NCBI GenBank assembly: GCA_946482285.1
Contig: CAMLQK010000002.1
Span: forward strand, 124,001 to 188,000
Direction: 5' to 3'
Source: an uncultured Candidatus Saccharibacteria bacterium
GTDB lineage: Bacteria; Patescibacteria; Saccharimonadia; Saccharimonadales; UBA4665
Length of the DNA stretch: 64,000 bases
The number at the start of each line of letters is the position of its first letter. Within the stretch, counting starts at the first letter, position 1. Position numbers and translations under genes: made by a program. Below, in pieces: positions 1-7,609 of this stretch. Below the pieces are notes generated by a model, which worked only from the letters and a program-made list of their open reading frames with translations, was not told the origin of the DNA and made no database searches.

Positions 1-306
1 CACGGTCAGGCGAGGCAGCAGATTGAACGACTGGAACACAAATCCCACGGTATCGCGGCGAGCCTTGGCGCGCTGGGATGTACGAAGCTTGGCAACCGGC
101 CGGCCCTGGAGGGTGTACATGCCATGCGTGGGACGGTCCAGCAGCCCAATGAGGTTCATAAGCGTCGACTTGCCACAACCGCTTGGCCCCATTACCGCTA
201 CGAACTCATTTTCGTCAATACTTAAAGAGACTTCGTCGAGGGCAACCGTAGTCGCATCGCCGAAGCCGTACAATTTGCTGACGTCTTGAAGCTCGATAAT
301 TGGCAT
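1..306 (-). CDS. ABC transporter ATP-binding protein, N-terminal part
   Basis: The first 102 codons of an ABC ATPase lie here; the gene runs off the window. The protein begins MPIIELQDVSKLYGFGD and shows a Walker A GPSGCGKST followed by a Q-loop region VFQSFNLLP. The spacing and the LIGLLDRPTHG stretch resemble the MacB/LolD/FtsE-like exporters, which energise a membrane permease from the cytoplasm. The signature motif and Walker B are outside the window, so the substrate cannot be judged. The ATG at 304-306 follows a TACACT box by 7 nt (314-319), with TGGCAA 17 nt further upstream, which points to a leaderless mRNA. Confidence 0.9.
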   Translation of the reverse strand, partial: MPIIELQDVSKLYGFGDATTVALDEVSLSIDENEFVAVMGPSGCGKSTLMNLIGLLDRPTHGMYTLQGRPVAKLRTSQRAKARRDTVGFVFQSFNLLPRLTV

Positions 307-313
307 TTATACT

Positions 314-342
314 AGTGTAACCTCGTTGCGACGCCTTTGCCA
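314..342 (-). promoter_or_regulatory. Leaderless-type promoter of ABC ATPase gene
   Basis: On the minus strand TGGCAA (337-342), 17-nt spacer, TACACT (314-319), then 7 nt to the ATG. The predicted start of transcription falls on or next to the start codon. Confidence 0.6.
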
Positions 343-419
343 AGGTGTTTTCGTAGTAATTTATGACACTTTTACGCTATAATGCCATAGTTACGCCATT
401 TTTGGCTAATATTACATAC

Positions 420-506
420 GGAGAGGTGTCCGAGTGGTTGAAGGAGCACGCCTGGAAAGTGTGTATACGGGCAACCGTATCGCGGGTTCGAATCCCGCTC
501 TCTCCG
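420..506 (+). tRNA. tRNA-Ser (anticodon GGA)
   Basis: An 87-nt class II tRNA with acceptor GGAGAGG pairing with TCTCTCC, discriminator G at 506 and an encoded CCA at 507-509. The anticodon stem CACGC/GTGTG closes the loop CTGGAAA, giving anticodon GGA. The long variable arm (TATACGGGCAACCGTAT) is typical of serine tRNAs. T-arm GCGGGTTCGAATCCCGC is intact. Confidence 0.95.
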
Positions 507-513
507 CCAATAT

Positions 514-541
514 AAAAAGACGACGATTTGTCGTCTTTTTA
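514..541. terminator. Bidirectional intrinsic terminator after tRNA-Ser
   Basis: AAAAAGACGAC (514-524) pairs with GTCGTCTTTTT (530-540) around a 5-nt loop, with runs of A and T on both sides. It ends tRNA-Ser and could also end the minus-strand unit GC-1. Confidence 0.85.
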
Positions 542-679
542 TATTGGTTCGATCATTCTAATCAACACCTTTCGTCGTTTACGACTCATCAGCACAACTT
601 ACAAATGTCATTTGTGGAGGTGCTACAGAACATACGGAATAACTGAAGGATAGGTGGGGGTATGGCTTGCAAGCCAGTG

Positions 680-737
680 GCGGCCGGGGGACGCTCCAGG
701 TGGAGTGTCACTCATGGAAGGATCCATGCCCGGCCGC
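680..737 (-). other. GC-1 trailer: three-way-junction structured element
   Basis: The outer stem GCGGCCGGG (680-688) pairs with CCCGGCCGC (729-737). It encloses two further hairpins, GACGCTCCA/TGGAGTGTC (690-709) and CATGGA/TCCATG (713-728). The element lies 3' of the GC-1 gene. Bases 681-742 are identical to 1769-1830 downstream of GC-2. It has no T-run of its own, so it does not look like a plain terminator. Confidence 0.8.
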
Positions 738-814
738 ACACAGATGACCCGAGAAGGGTCAGACGTTCCGAGTAGACCCAGAGGCTACGGGGACTTGAGG
801 CGAGCTGTCAGCTG

Positions 815-1423
815 TCAGGCACCGACGTGTTGGTTCTTGAGCGACTTGTCGACCGAGAGGCCACAGGCCTTTCCGAGCACGCCATGCGTGAAGTCGGGCA
901 GCTCCTTGGGAAGAGCCTGGGAGAAGTGGAACAGGTCCACCAGATCCTTGAAGCACTCCTGGGCGCTGCCGTTCTTCTTGGCCCGCAGGGCAGGGTCACA
1001 CAGCGACTTCTTGGTGTCTTCGAAGGAGTTGGGCACCATGAACTCGTAGTCGGGGCTGGCGAGGTACGCGATGCGACACAGCACGGCGATCGAAGGATTT
1101 GGCTTCTTGGCCTTGATCACCTCGACGTTGCTTTGTGCGGCGAACATCAGGTTCGTCTTAGTGACGGGACTGACCTGAGCGGTAAGCTCACGGGTGAACG
1201 TGGCGATGGCGTTCTCCGTAACTTCCGTGCACCGCTGGCCAACGTACTTTGGCTTGCCGCAGGTCTGAACACGCGGAGGCTGGTCCTGGGACGTTGGGCG
1301 TCCATTGAGAAGCAGGGCCAGGCCAGCAAGGATTACAGCGCACGTCAGGCCGGCTGCTGCAAGCACCCTCCTGGTTCGGCCACGCGCGGGCTTTCCGTTG
1401 GGACGAGACGAATCACTGCTCAC
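815..1423 (-). CDS. GC-1: membrane-anchored protein of unknown function
   Basis: I do not recognise this 202-residue protein. It starts with a basic stretch and one hydrophobic segment (about residues 19-40), so the rest is probably outside the membrane. The outer part has several cysteines (CGKPKYVGQRC near the start, later C in LCRIAY, SLCDP, QECF, KACG), as expected for a disulfide-bonded domain. The GTG start is preceded by GGAGG four nucleotides away. Codons end mostly in G or C, unlike the neighbouring backbone genes. The N-terminal layout resembles GC-2 (C-x9-10-C-T after the membrane segment), so they may be distant paralogues. Product and function are otherwise open. Confidence 0.75.
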   Translation of the reverse strand: MSSDSSRPNGKPARGRTRRVLAAAGLTCAVILAGLALLLNGRPTSQDQPPRVQTCGKPKYVGQRCTEVTENAIATFTRELTAQVSPVTKTNLMFAAQSNVEVIKAKKPNPSIAVLCRIAYLASPDYEFMVPNSFEDTKKSLCDPALRAKKNGSAQECFKDLVDLFHFSQALPKELPDFTHGVLGKACGLSVDKSLKNQHVGA

Positions 1424-1487
1424 AATTCCTCCATGGGTACTCTATCTCCGGGCGATCCGAAGAATGGAGACACTCCGAGCCTATCCG

Positions 1488-1533
1488 AGGCTGGATATAC
1501 AACAACAAGCATGTGTTGCCATATATCCAGCCT
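1488..1533 (-). promoter_or_regulatory. GC-1 leader hairpin with alternative pairing
   Basis: In the GC-1 leader AGGCTGGATATA (1488-1499) pairs with TATATCCAGCCT (1522-1533), with an inner CAACA/TGTTG stem. The AGGCT arm can instead pair with the adjacent AGCCT around ATCCG (about 1478-1492). The two hairpins exclude each other. The same arrangement is present in the GC-2 leader. Confidence 0.7.
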
Positions 1534-1596
1534 GGAACTTTGCAGTTATTCAATGTATGTTCTGTGAAAGTGCCTGAATCTCTTCAAAGCGTACTT

Positions 1597-1625
1597 ATTT
1601 TACAATAAAAATACAAAATTATCAA
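1597..1625 (-). promoter_or_regulatory. Promoter of GC-1
   Basis: Minus strand TTGATA (1620-1625), 17-nt spacer, TAAAAT (1597-1602). It would produce a leader of about 165 nt containing the 1488-1533 hairpin. Confidence 0.7.
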
Positions 1626-1650
1626 CTTGTGCCATTCCCCCTGCTGGCAT

Positions 1651-1675
1651 AAAAAAACCAACCTCGCGGCTGGCA
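1651..1675 (-). terminator. Intrinsic terminator of GC-2
   Basis: Read on the minus strand: CCAGCC, loop GCGA, GGTTGG, then seven T. It lies beyond the GC-2 trailer, showing that the branched trailer is transcribed and is distinct from the terminator. Confidence 0.75.
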
Positions 1676-1768
1676 ACGTTTTCGCACATGGGTGGGGCAA
1701 AAGTACGTGGAATTTTAGGTGGGTGTTGGATTGGCAAGGGGGTAAGGTGAGTAAAAAACTGTGGCGCA

Positions 1769-1824
1769 CGGCCGGGGGACGCTCCAGGTGGAGTGTCACT
1801 CATGGAAGGATCCATGCCCGGCCG
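1769..1824 (-). other. GC-2 trailer: three-way-junction structured element
   Basis: Same fold as at 680-737: outer stem CGGCCGGG/CCCGGCCG with two inner hairpins. The sequence 1769-1830 matches 681-742 base for base (62 nt). Confidence 0.8.
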
Positions 1825-1849
1825 CACACACGGTCAACCCCAGACGGGG

Positions 1850-2437
1850 TCAGATGTTGCTGGGCTCACCATGGGACGAGGGCAGCGGGGTGCTGCAGAT
1901 CTTGTCGATGGCCTCCTCGGTGAAGTAGTCGGCGATGACGCGCTTCCACACGAAGGTGCCGAAGGTGCTGGACTGGAGGTTGCGCATCTCGTACTCGCAG
2001 TGGAAGTCCGCGTCGTAGGCCGGGTTGATGGTGTAGCCGCGGATCTTGTCGCACTGCTCGCGGTTGGCTTCGGCGGTCAGCTCGACGGTCGGCTTGTCGG
2101 GACGGACGCTGGCGATGGCCTCGGCGGCGCAGAAGTTGTCGAGCGTGATCTTGTTGACGGAGAGCGTGAGAGTGCTCTCGTCGAACTTGAGTTCGGCGTT
2201 GGCGTTCTTCTTGGCGACGTAGTGGCGCGTGGCGCTGGCGTCCCGGAAGGCGATGGTGTCGGTACACACCTCGCCGGCCTTGGCGGGCTTGCGGTCCGCG
2301 CAGGCGACGTGGGCGTCCGCCTTGCTGTCGTCGGTCAGGACGAACTGGTAGACGTACAGGCCACCGAGACACAGGGCCAGGAGGCACAGCACAGCGACGA
2401 ACAGATTGCGCCGGGGGTACGAGGTCTTACGTTCCAC
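1850..2437 (-). CDS. GC-2: membrane-anchored protein of unknown function
   Basis: A 195-residue protein with a short basic N-terminus and one membrane segment (about residues 11-33, FVAVLCLLALCLGGLYVYQFV). A cysteine-containing outer domain follows (ACADRKPAKAGEVCT, FCAAEA, QCDK, HCEY, KICS). No known family is evident. The GTG start has AAGGGG six nucleotides upstream. Third codon positions are overwhelmingly G/C. It is transcribed from a near-consensus promoter through a leader of almost 200 nt. The leader and trailer resemble those of GC-1 far more than the proteins do. Confidence 0.75.
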   Translation of the reverse strand: MERKTSYPRRNLFVAVLCLLALCLGGLYVYQFVLTDDSKADAHVACADRKPAKAGEVCTDTIAFRDASATRHYVAKKNANAELKFDESTLTLSVNKITLDNFCAAEAIASVRPDKPTVELTAEANREQCDKIRGYTINPAYDADFHCEYEMRNLQSSTFGTFVWKRVIADYFTEEAIDKICSTPLPSSHGEPSNI

Positions 2438-2500
2438 GATGTTCCCCTTACGGGAGTATGCACCGGACTATCCGGAGCAATGTAGTTCCGAGCCTATCCG

Positions 2501-2542
2501 AGGCTGGGTGTATAGCAGCAAAAACTGCCATGCATCCAGCCT
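2501..2542 (-). promoter_or_regulatory. GC-2 leader hairpin with alternative pairing
   Basis: AGGCTGGGTGTAT (2501-2513) pairs with ATGCATCCAGCCT (2530-2542), extended by an inner GCAG/CTGC. The arm AGGCT at 2501-2505 can alternatively pair with AGCCT at about 2491-2495. The stretch CCAGCCTCGGATAGGCTCGG (minus strand) is shared with GC-1. Confidence 0.7.
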
Positions 2543-2637
2543 TGAAAGGCGTATTCCAATCTTCCAAAAAACTCAAAAACACGTACTTTTGCTTGTAATG
2601 TGCAAGAATCTTCTACTGAAGATCTGCATAGTTTTAT

Positions 2638-2666
2638 ATTATACCACTTATGGCTTTAAAAGTCAA
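2638..2666 (-). promoter_or_regulatory. Promoter of GC-2
   Basis: Minus strand TTGACT (2661-2666), 17-nt spacer, TATAAT (2638-2643): nearly perfect sigma-70 consensus. Confidence 0.8.
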
Positions 2667-2737
2667 TGCATGGTAGTCGTCAGCTTTGTAGATTAAACGC
2701 AACCAGTATAGGCTAGTATCAGGAGGAAATTAAGCTT

Positions 2738-3376
2738 ATGACTATTACAAAACACCAGCACGCATGTGTTGTTATCCAGCAGGATAGCGCAAAGCTTGTT
2801 ATTGACCCAGGGGTATTAACGGCAGATATCCCGATAACACCAGACATATCTGCAATTGTTGTGACACACGTACATAGCGACCATTGCGATCCTGTAAAGC
2901 TACAGGCTATGCTGCAAGCCAGCCCGCATGCGACGCTCTACAGTACACAAGAAGTAGCAGCTGCACATCCAGACCTGCCGGTTATTGTTGTACAAGCTGG
3001 GCAAACTGTGGATGTACAAGGGCTGACAGTGGCATTTTTTGGAGGTGAGCATGCGACCATCCGCACCGGTATTACGCCAAACCAAAATATTGGCGTGATG
3101 GTAAACAGCCTTTTTTACTATCCTGGTGATTCATTTACCGCGCCAGGCCTGCCAGTCAAACTATTGGCACTGCCAGTCAGTGCCCCATGGCTCAAAATCA
3201 GCGAGTCAATAGATTTCATTAGCACAGTACAGCCCATGCAATGCTTTCCAACCCATAATGCCATTCTTTCACCGGCTGGACAGAGTATCGTCGATGGCAT
3301 TATGGACGCCGAGTGCAAAAACCAAAGCATAGCATATACACCACTCACGCCCGGCCAAACTCTACAACTTAGCTAA
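2738..3376 (+). CDS. Metallo-beta-lactamase-fold hydrolase (UlaG-like)
   Basis: A 212-residue MBL-fold protein. The zinc motif is THVHSDHCDP (HxHxDH), preceded by the strand LVIDPG; later histidines occur in GGEHA and in PTHNA near the C-terminus. Length and layout resemble the short L-ascorbate-lactonase/UlaG-like and YfeI-like hydrolases. The substrate cannot be told from sequence. AGGAGG about 10 nt before the ATG is a strong ribosome-binding site, unlike the leaderless genes around it. The gene converges on pyrH and their ends overlap by 8 bp, so the stop codons lie inside each other's coding sequence. Confidence 0.8.
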   Translation: MTITKHQHACVVIQQDSAKLVIDPGVLTADIPITPDISAIVVTHVHSDHCDPVKLQAMLQASPHATLYSTQEVAAAHPDLPVIVVQAGQTVDVQGLTVAFFGGEHATIRTGITPNQNIGVMVNSLFYYPGDSFTAPGLPVKLLALPVSAPWLKISESIDFISTVQPMQCFPTHNAILSPAGQSIVDGIMDAECKNQSIAYTPLTPGQTLQLS

Positions 3377-4079
3377 TATGCGTACCCACAGGTTCGCCCT
3401 TCACAGCACGAAGCACATTATCGTCGTCAAATGCATTCAGTACGATGACAGGTATTTGTTGCTCCATAGCTAGACCGATCGCTGCCTTATCCATCACCTT
3501 TATAGCCGCACTTTCCAATGCATGCTGATAATCAAGCGTGTCAAACTTAACGGCATCGGGGAACTTGACCGGGTCTTTGTCGTACACGCCATCAACTTTG
3601 GTAGCCTTAAGGACTACCTGGCAATCTAATTCAAGGCCAATGCTAACCGCAGCACTATCGTGCGTAAAATATGGACGGCCCAAGCCTCCGGCCACGATAA
3701 CAACACGACCGCGCTGCAGGTGCTTTTCTGCCAAGCGGAAAGAATAGGACTCAGCCACCTGTGTTGCAAAAATATTGCTCATGCACCGGGTTTTGACGCC
3801 TTCGCTTTCAAAAATATCGGTTAATGCCATGGCATTCATAAGTCCGCCCAACATGCCCATCTGGTCGGCAGTAACGCGCTTGATACCTGGCTTTTCGGAA
3901 GCGACCTTCGCGCCACGCACCAGATTACCCGCACCGCATACAATGACCAGCTGGCAACCGGCCTCTACTACTTGCTTACACTGCTTGGCTATACGCCGCG
4001 CAACACCCTCATCAATACCAAATTCATGTTCGCCAGACAGCTGCTCGCCAGAGAATTTGAGTAGGACGCGCGTATACAT
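3369..4079 (-). CDS. pyrH: UMP kinase
   Basis: UMP kinase phosphorylates UMP to UDP in pyrimidine nucleotide synthesis and acts as a cytoplasmic hexamer in most bacteria. The 236-residue product has the amino-acid-kinase fold signatures: LLKFSGEQLSG at the start, IVCGAGNLVRG, the TADQMGMLGG segment, GGLGRPYFTHDSAA, and KATKVDGVYDKDP near the C-terminus. I chose the ATG at 4077-4079 (MYTRVLLKFSG) because the family starts here and because TATGGT sits 7 nt upstream with TTGCCA 17 nt before it. The longer upstream reading is not conserved-looking. Confidence 0.93.
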   Translation of the reverse strand: MYTRVLLKFSGEQLSGEHEFGIDEGVARRIAKQCKQVVEAGCQLVIVCGAGNLVRGAKVASEKPGIKRVTADQMGMLGGLMNAMALTDIFESEGVKTRCMSNIFATQVAESYSFRLAEKHLQRGRVVIVAGGLGRPYFTHDSAAVSIGLELDCQVVLKATKVDGVYDKDPVKFPDAVKFDTLDYQHALESAAIKVMDKAAIGLAMEQQIPVIVLNAFDDDNVLRAVKGEPVGTHIS

Positions 4080-4086
4080 TGCCCAT

Positions 4087-4115
4087 ACCATACCAAACAG
4101 TCCCTGCCGTGGCAA
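4087..4115 (-). promoter_or_regulatory. Leaderless-type promoter of pyrH
   Basis: Minus strand TTGCCA (4110-4115), 17-nt spacer, TATGGT (4087-4092), 7 nt to ATG. Confidence 0.6.
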
Positions 4116-4217
4116 ATTCATTTTTAGGAAGCACTTCTTACAACAGATAAAGTACACCATGGGTGTGCAAAAGTGATACACTACACGGTAGCAGAGACGT
4201 TTTGAGTGGAGGAATGC

Positions 4218-5033
4218 ATGACAACTATTTATTCGTGGAATGTGAATGGTATCCGTGCGGTAGTACGCAAGGAGTTGTTTAAGCCGTTCATAGAAAAAGA
4301 GCAGCCAGACATCCTGTGCCTGCAAGAAACAAAAGCAAAACAAGGGCAGGCCGAGATTGAGCTCGACGGCTACGAGGAATACTGGAACTCAGCCGACAAG
4401 GCAGGCTACAGCGGCACCGCAATCTTTAGCAAGGTCAAGCCGATCGCTGTTATCAATGGCTTACCCGAGGCTATCCGCCAAAAATACGATATGACTGATG
4501 ACTCGTATGGCGACCCAAATACCGAAGGCCGCGTAACCACCGCCGAGTTCCAGGACTTTTATGTCGTCACCGTATACACACCAAATGCCAAGGACGACCT
4601 AAGTCGCTTGCCACTCCGCGAGAAACACTGGGATCCAGCGTTTCTGGAATACTGCCAGGATCTGGAAAAAACCAAGCCAGTTATTTTTTGCGGTGATCTT
4701 AACGTCGCACACACCGAAGACGACCTAGCCAACCCCAAGCCAAACCGGGGCAAAAAAGGCTTCACAACACAAGAACGCCAAGGGTTTCAAAACTTTTTGG
4801 ACCATGGCTTTATAGATACGTTGCGTATGTTTAAGCAGGGAAATGGCCACTACACATGGTGGAGCCATTTTGCAAAATCACGGGAGCGGAACGTCGGGTG
4901 GCGCATCGACTACTTCCTGGTTTCAGCATCGCTCAAAAAGCATATTAAAAAGGCTGACATCCACCCTGATATTATGGGGTCGGATCACTGCCCAGTCAGC
5001 ATAACCCTCGATTTTCCAAAGGAAAAGGCATAG
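4218..5033 (+). CDS. xth: Exodeoxyribonuclease III / AP endonuclease
   Basis: A 271-residue member of the exonuclease III family of Mg-dependent nucleases in base excision repair, which cut at abasic sites and degrade 3' ends. Diagnostic motifs are present: SWNVNGIRA, ILCLQETKAK (metal-binding Glu), YSGTAIFSK, GDLNVAH, WRIDYFLVS and the C-terminal GSDHCPV. The ATG at 4218 follows a GGAGG at 4208, so the slightly longer GTG reading is unlikely. It heads a run of four closely spaced genes (xth, MazG-like, Nudix, hydrate dehydratase), a group concerned with nucleotide hygiene. Confidence 0.93.
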   Translation: MTTIYSWNVNGIRAVVRKELFKPFIEKEQPDILCLQETKAKQGQAEIELDGYEEYWNSADKAGYSGTAIFSKVKPIAVINGLPEAIRQKYDMTDDSYGDPNTEGRVTTAEFQDFYVVTVYTPNAKDDLSRLPLREKHWDPAFLEYCQDLEKTKPVIFCGDLNVAHTEDDLANPKPNRGKKGFTTQERQGFQNFLDHGFIDTLRMFKQGNGHYTWWSHFAKSRERNVGWRIDYFLVSASLKKHIKKADIHPDIMGSDHCPVSITLDFPKEKA

Positions 5034-5035
5034 CC

Positions 5036-5431
5036 ATGGACAATATGCCCACTACTCAAAGTAGTCAGTCATTTGCCGAAATCGAAGCAATCATCGTACA
5101 CTACCTGGCAGAACGCGACTGGCTACACAACGACCCGCGAAGCGTCGCTATTTCGATTGCACTTGAGGCAAGTGAGCTGCTGGAGCACTACCAGTGGTCG
5201 GATAAGCCTGTCGGCGACACAGCTGAATTAGCCAGCGAACTTGCCGATATCTTTATTTACGCTTTCCAGTTCGCACACCACAACAATATTGACATTGCTA
5301 AGGCTATTGCCGACAAGCTTGAAGTTACCAAAAAGAAATATCCAGCCGAAATGTTTAAAGACAAAGGGAGCGAAGACCGGCACGAAGCGTGGCTAAACGC
5401 CAAGATTAACCATAAAAAAGAAGGCTTATAA
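5036..5431 (+). CDS. MazG-like nucleotide pyrophosphohydrolase
   Basis: A 131-residue protein of the all-alpha NTP pyrophosphatase superfamily. The two metal-binding helices are visible: EASELLEHYQWSD and ELASELADIFIYAFQFA. The pattern matches the short RS21-C6/dCTPase-like members that hydrolyse (often modified) nucleoside triphosphates to monophosphates. It begins 2 nt after the exonuclease stop and its own stop overlaps the start of the Nudix gene (TAATG), so the three are surely co-transcribed and translationally coupled. The exact nucleotide is not predictable. Confidence 0.85.
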   Translation: MDNMPTTQSSQSFAEIEAIIVHYLAERDWLHNDPRSVAISIALEASELLEHYQWSDKPVGDTAELASELADIFIYAFQFAHHNNIDIAKAIADKLEVTKKKYPAEMFKDKGSEDRHEAWLNAKINHKKEGL

Positions 5432-5901
5432 TGCAACAATGCACCTTACTGTTCTTGCTACAAGGCGACCAGATATTGCTTGCCATGAAAAAACGCGGCT
5501 TCGGTGCCAATCTATGGAATGGCGTTGGCGGCAAGGTAGGCAAGGCTGAATCCATCCACGAGGCGCTTATCCGGGAATGCCAAGAAGAAATTAACGTGAC
5601 ACCTATTGACTTTGCCCAAGTTGCAGTCCACGATTTTATCAACGACGCTGCTACCGAGCCATGGAAACAGCAGGTGCACGTGTTTTTCTGCGACAAGTGG
5701 GAAGGAGAGCCAAGCGAAACCGAAGAAATGGCGCCGCAATGGTACCGCATTGCAGACATCCCCTACGAACAGATGTGGCAGGACGACCAGATGTGGCTGC
5801 CCCTTGCGCTAAAAGGGAGGAAAGTTCGCTCAACATTTGCTTTCGACGAAAATGACGATATTATAAGCGCTAGCATCTCGATGGTTTCCAAGCTACCATA
5901 G
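5431..5901 (+). CDS. Nudix hydrolase, MutT/MTH1-like
   Basis: A 156-residue Nudix hydrolase. The Nudix box is complete: GGKVGKAESIHEALIRECQE continuing with EI. The upstream LLAMKKRGFGANLWNG and downstream W-rich part (PQWYRIADIPYEQMWQDDQMWLP) closely follow the layout of MTH1-type 8-oxo-dGTP diphosphatases, which cleanse oxidised purine nucleotides. With the MazG-like gene it overlaps and exonuclease III upstream, this fits a pool-sanitation and repair operon. The substrate is inferred by similarity only. Confidence 0.88.
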   Translation: MQQCTLLFLLQGDQILLAMKKRGFGANLWNGVGGKVGKAESIHEALIRECQEEINVTPIDFAQVAVHDFINDAATEPWKQQVHVFFCDKWEGEPSETEEMAPQWYRIADIPYEQMWQDDQMWLPLALKGRKVRSTFAFDENDDIISASISMVSKLP

Positions 5902-5906
5902 AAAGT

Positions 5907-6692
5907 ATGGACTACGATTACTGGCTCAAGCAGACCTCCCAGCACCCACTTTTTCCAGAACTGGAATGGAGCAAGCCAGAGAACAAGTTTCACGCAGGTA
6001 AATTACTGATAATCGGAGGGAATCTCCATGGATTTGCGGCGCCAGCCGAAGCTTATGCCGAAAGCATGAAAGCTGGTATCGGCACCGCAAGAGCACTTCT
6101 GCCGCAGTCCATCCAAAAAGTAGTCGGCATTATCATAGACAGTGCTGATTTTGCGCCTGCCACTCCAAGCGGCAGCTTTTCACAGCGTGCCTTGGCAGAT
6201 TTTCTGGAGGCAAGCGCATGGGCAGATGGCGTGCTGTGCGCAGGGGATCTGGGCCGAAACTCCGAAACAGCCATTGTAATAGAGAAATTCCTGGCAAAAT
6301 GCCAGTTACCGGTAGTACTTACCAAAGACGCGGTTGACTATTGCGTCTCGGCGCCTCAAACCATTTTGGAGCGCCAGCGAACGACATTAGTGCTAAGCCT
6401 TTCCCAGCTCCAGCGCCTAGGTATTGCCAGCAAGGTCACGAAGCCCATCAGCTTTACAATGGATCTCGTACACCTGGTGGAGTGGCTGCATGAATATACC
6501 GATCGGTTTGCACCCAATATTATCGTCAAGCACGGCGACACTATTATTGTGGCCGCCGATGGCCAAGTTAGCACGACAAAACTCAGCAAAGAGCGCCCGC
6601 TATGGCGACTTAAAACGGCGACACACGCCAGTGTGTGGTGGATACAAAACCCGGGCAAAACCTTTGCAGCGTTAACTGCATCAATTTTGTAG
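5907..6692 (+). CDS. NAD(P)H-hydrate dehydratase-like protein (YjeF C-terminal fold)
   Basis: A 261-residue protein resembling the ribokinase-like ADP/ATP-dependent NAD(P)H-hydrate dehydratase domain, which repairs hydrated NADH and NADPH. Visible family features are GKLLIIGGN near residue 30, the AEAYAESMKAGIGTARALLP helix-strand, and WADGVLCAGDLGRN, corresponding to the GPGLG region. It is divergent, and the usual GTGD catalytic motif is replaced or unrecognisable (KHGDTIIVAADG). It could therefore be a non-catalytic relative. Only 5 nt separate it from the Nudix gene, so it belongs to the same operon. Confidence 0.65.
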   Translation: MDYDYWLKQTSQHPLFPELEWSKPENKFHAGKLLIIGGNLHGFAAPAEAYAESMKAGIGTARALLPQSIQKVVGIIIDSADFAPATPSGSFSQRALADFLEASAWADGVLCAGDLGRNSETAIVIEKFLAKCQLPVVLTKDAVDYCVSAPQTILERQRTTLVLSLSQLQRLGIASKVTKPISFTMDLVHLVEWLHEYTDRFAPNIIVKHGDTIIVAADGQVSTTKLSKERPLWRLKTATHASVWWIQNPGKTFAALTASIL

Positions 6693-6715
6693 TTTTTTCA
6701 AAAATAGTTTAGAAT
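6687..6715 (+). promoter_or_regulatory. Leaderless-type promoter
   Basis: TTGTAG (6687-6692), 17-nt spacer, TAGAAT (6710-6715), then 8 nt to the ATG at 6724. Confidence 0.6.
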
Positions 6716-6723
6716 ATGTTCCT

Positions 6724-7602
6724 ATGAATGCCGTGCGCCGGCCACATGAATTGACCGAACGATACCGTAAATATGGCGACCAACTCCCTGATAAAGATAC
6801 GCTCCTCCGACTGAATACTGATATGAGCAGGTACAATGGGAGAGTTGCGCTTACCCATGCCCATGTCTGCATTGATGTCGCCGCCCATTATGGGGAAAGT
6901 GGCGAGACAGGCAAGGTTCGGCGATGGCTTGGCCGGGCAAAAGATATATCGGCCGACCTTATACAAGACACTGTGTTGACAAGCCCTTCGGCTACCGAAA
7001 GTTCGCTTGCCGATAATCGCGCAGGGGCGCTGGTAACGCTTGCTCAAATCCCCTTATGGGAAGCAATTATACTAAACGACAGCGATAAGGTACCAAGTAC
7101 TAAAGATTTACTACACATAAGCGAGGGCTTGGCGCACACAGCCCAGTTTTCCAAAAGGGCAACCACTATAACCGTTGAATTCACCGACCTCGTGTTGGGC
7201 TTGCGCGGAATAGAACGCGGAGGGCATGGCTGGCTAGCTCGGACTGCGCTGCGCAGAGAAGACTGCCGACGCTCAGCCAAGCACGACGTCGCCACCTTAA
7301 CAGATAGCCACAACTGGGACACCGGGCACACGTACAGTAGTTTTTACCCCATGGCTCTCAAAAATCCGCCACACAAAGTGCAGTACAAAATGGATGAATC
7401 GACAGCCTCTTCGTATTCTGACAGCATTTCGGTAGTCGCAGCACGTGGGATTGGGCTCAACAACGCAAGGAACATTTTAGCCAGCTGCCGAGCCGAAGCT
7501 GAGCGCAGGGAAGCAATAATGAGCTCTGACGAGCTAGACGACGTAACCAGCAGCCTGTATTTCAGCTTTAGCGAAAACAAACCAGCCATATTTGGCGTAT
7601 AA
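6724..7602 (+). CDS. Hypothetical protein, mostly helical
   Basis: I do not recognise this 292-residue protein. It has no signal peptide or membrane segment. The first 130 residues are helical and TPR-like in feel (VALTHAHVCIDVAAHYGESGETGKVRRWLGRA). The end overlaps the next gene's promoter. The well-formed promoter 8 nt before ATG and backbone-type codon use argue that it is real. It is followed by another small unknown gene, 7610-8293. Confidence 0.65.
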   Translation: MNAVRRPHELTERYRKYGDQLPDKDTLLRLNTDMSRYNGRVALTHAHVCIDVAAHYGESGETGKVRRWLGRAKDISADLIQDTVLTSPSATESSLADNRAGALVTLAQIPLWEAIILNDSDKVPSTKDLLHISEGLAHTAQFSKRATTITVEFTDLVLGLRGIERGGHGWLARTALRREDCRRSAKHDVATLTDSHNWDTGHTYSSFYPMALKNPPHKVQYKMDESTASSYSDSISVVAARGIGLNNARNILASCRAEAERREAIMSSDELDDVTSSLYFSFSENKPAIFGV

Positions 7603-7603
7603 T
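7598..7603 (+). promoter_or_regulatory. Leaderless-type -10 box
   Basis: TATAAT followed by ACCTGC and ATG at 7610. The same TATRATACCTGCATG string precedes the HAD phosphatase gene at 39080. It lies inside the last codons of the upstream gene. Confidence 0.55.
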
Positions 7604-7609
7604 ACCTGC

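Noticed and set aside
654..1567. Long plus-strand open frames opposite GC-1
   Set aside because: They are shadows produced by the high GC of the minus-strand gene; they lack ribosome-binding sites and contain the trailer structure.
1793..2485. Plus-strand 230-codon frame rich in Val, Gly and Asp opposite GC-2
   Set aside because: Composition is typical of an antisense frame of a GC-rich gene. The minus-strand frame has the promoter, start site and membrane segment.
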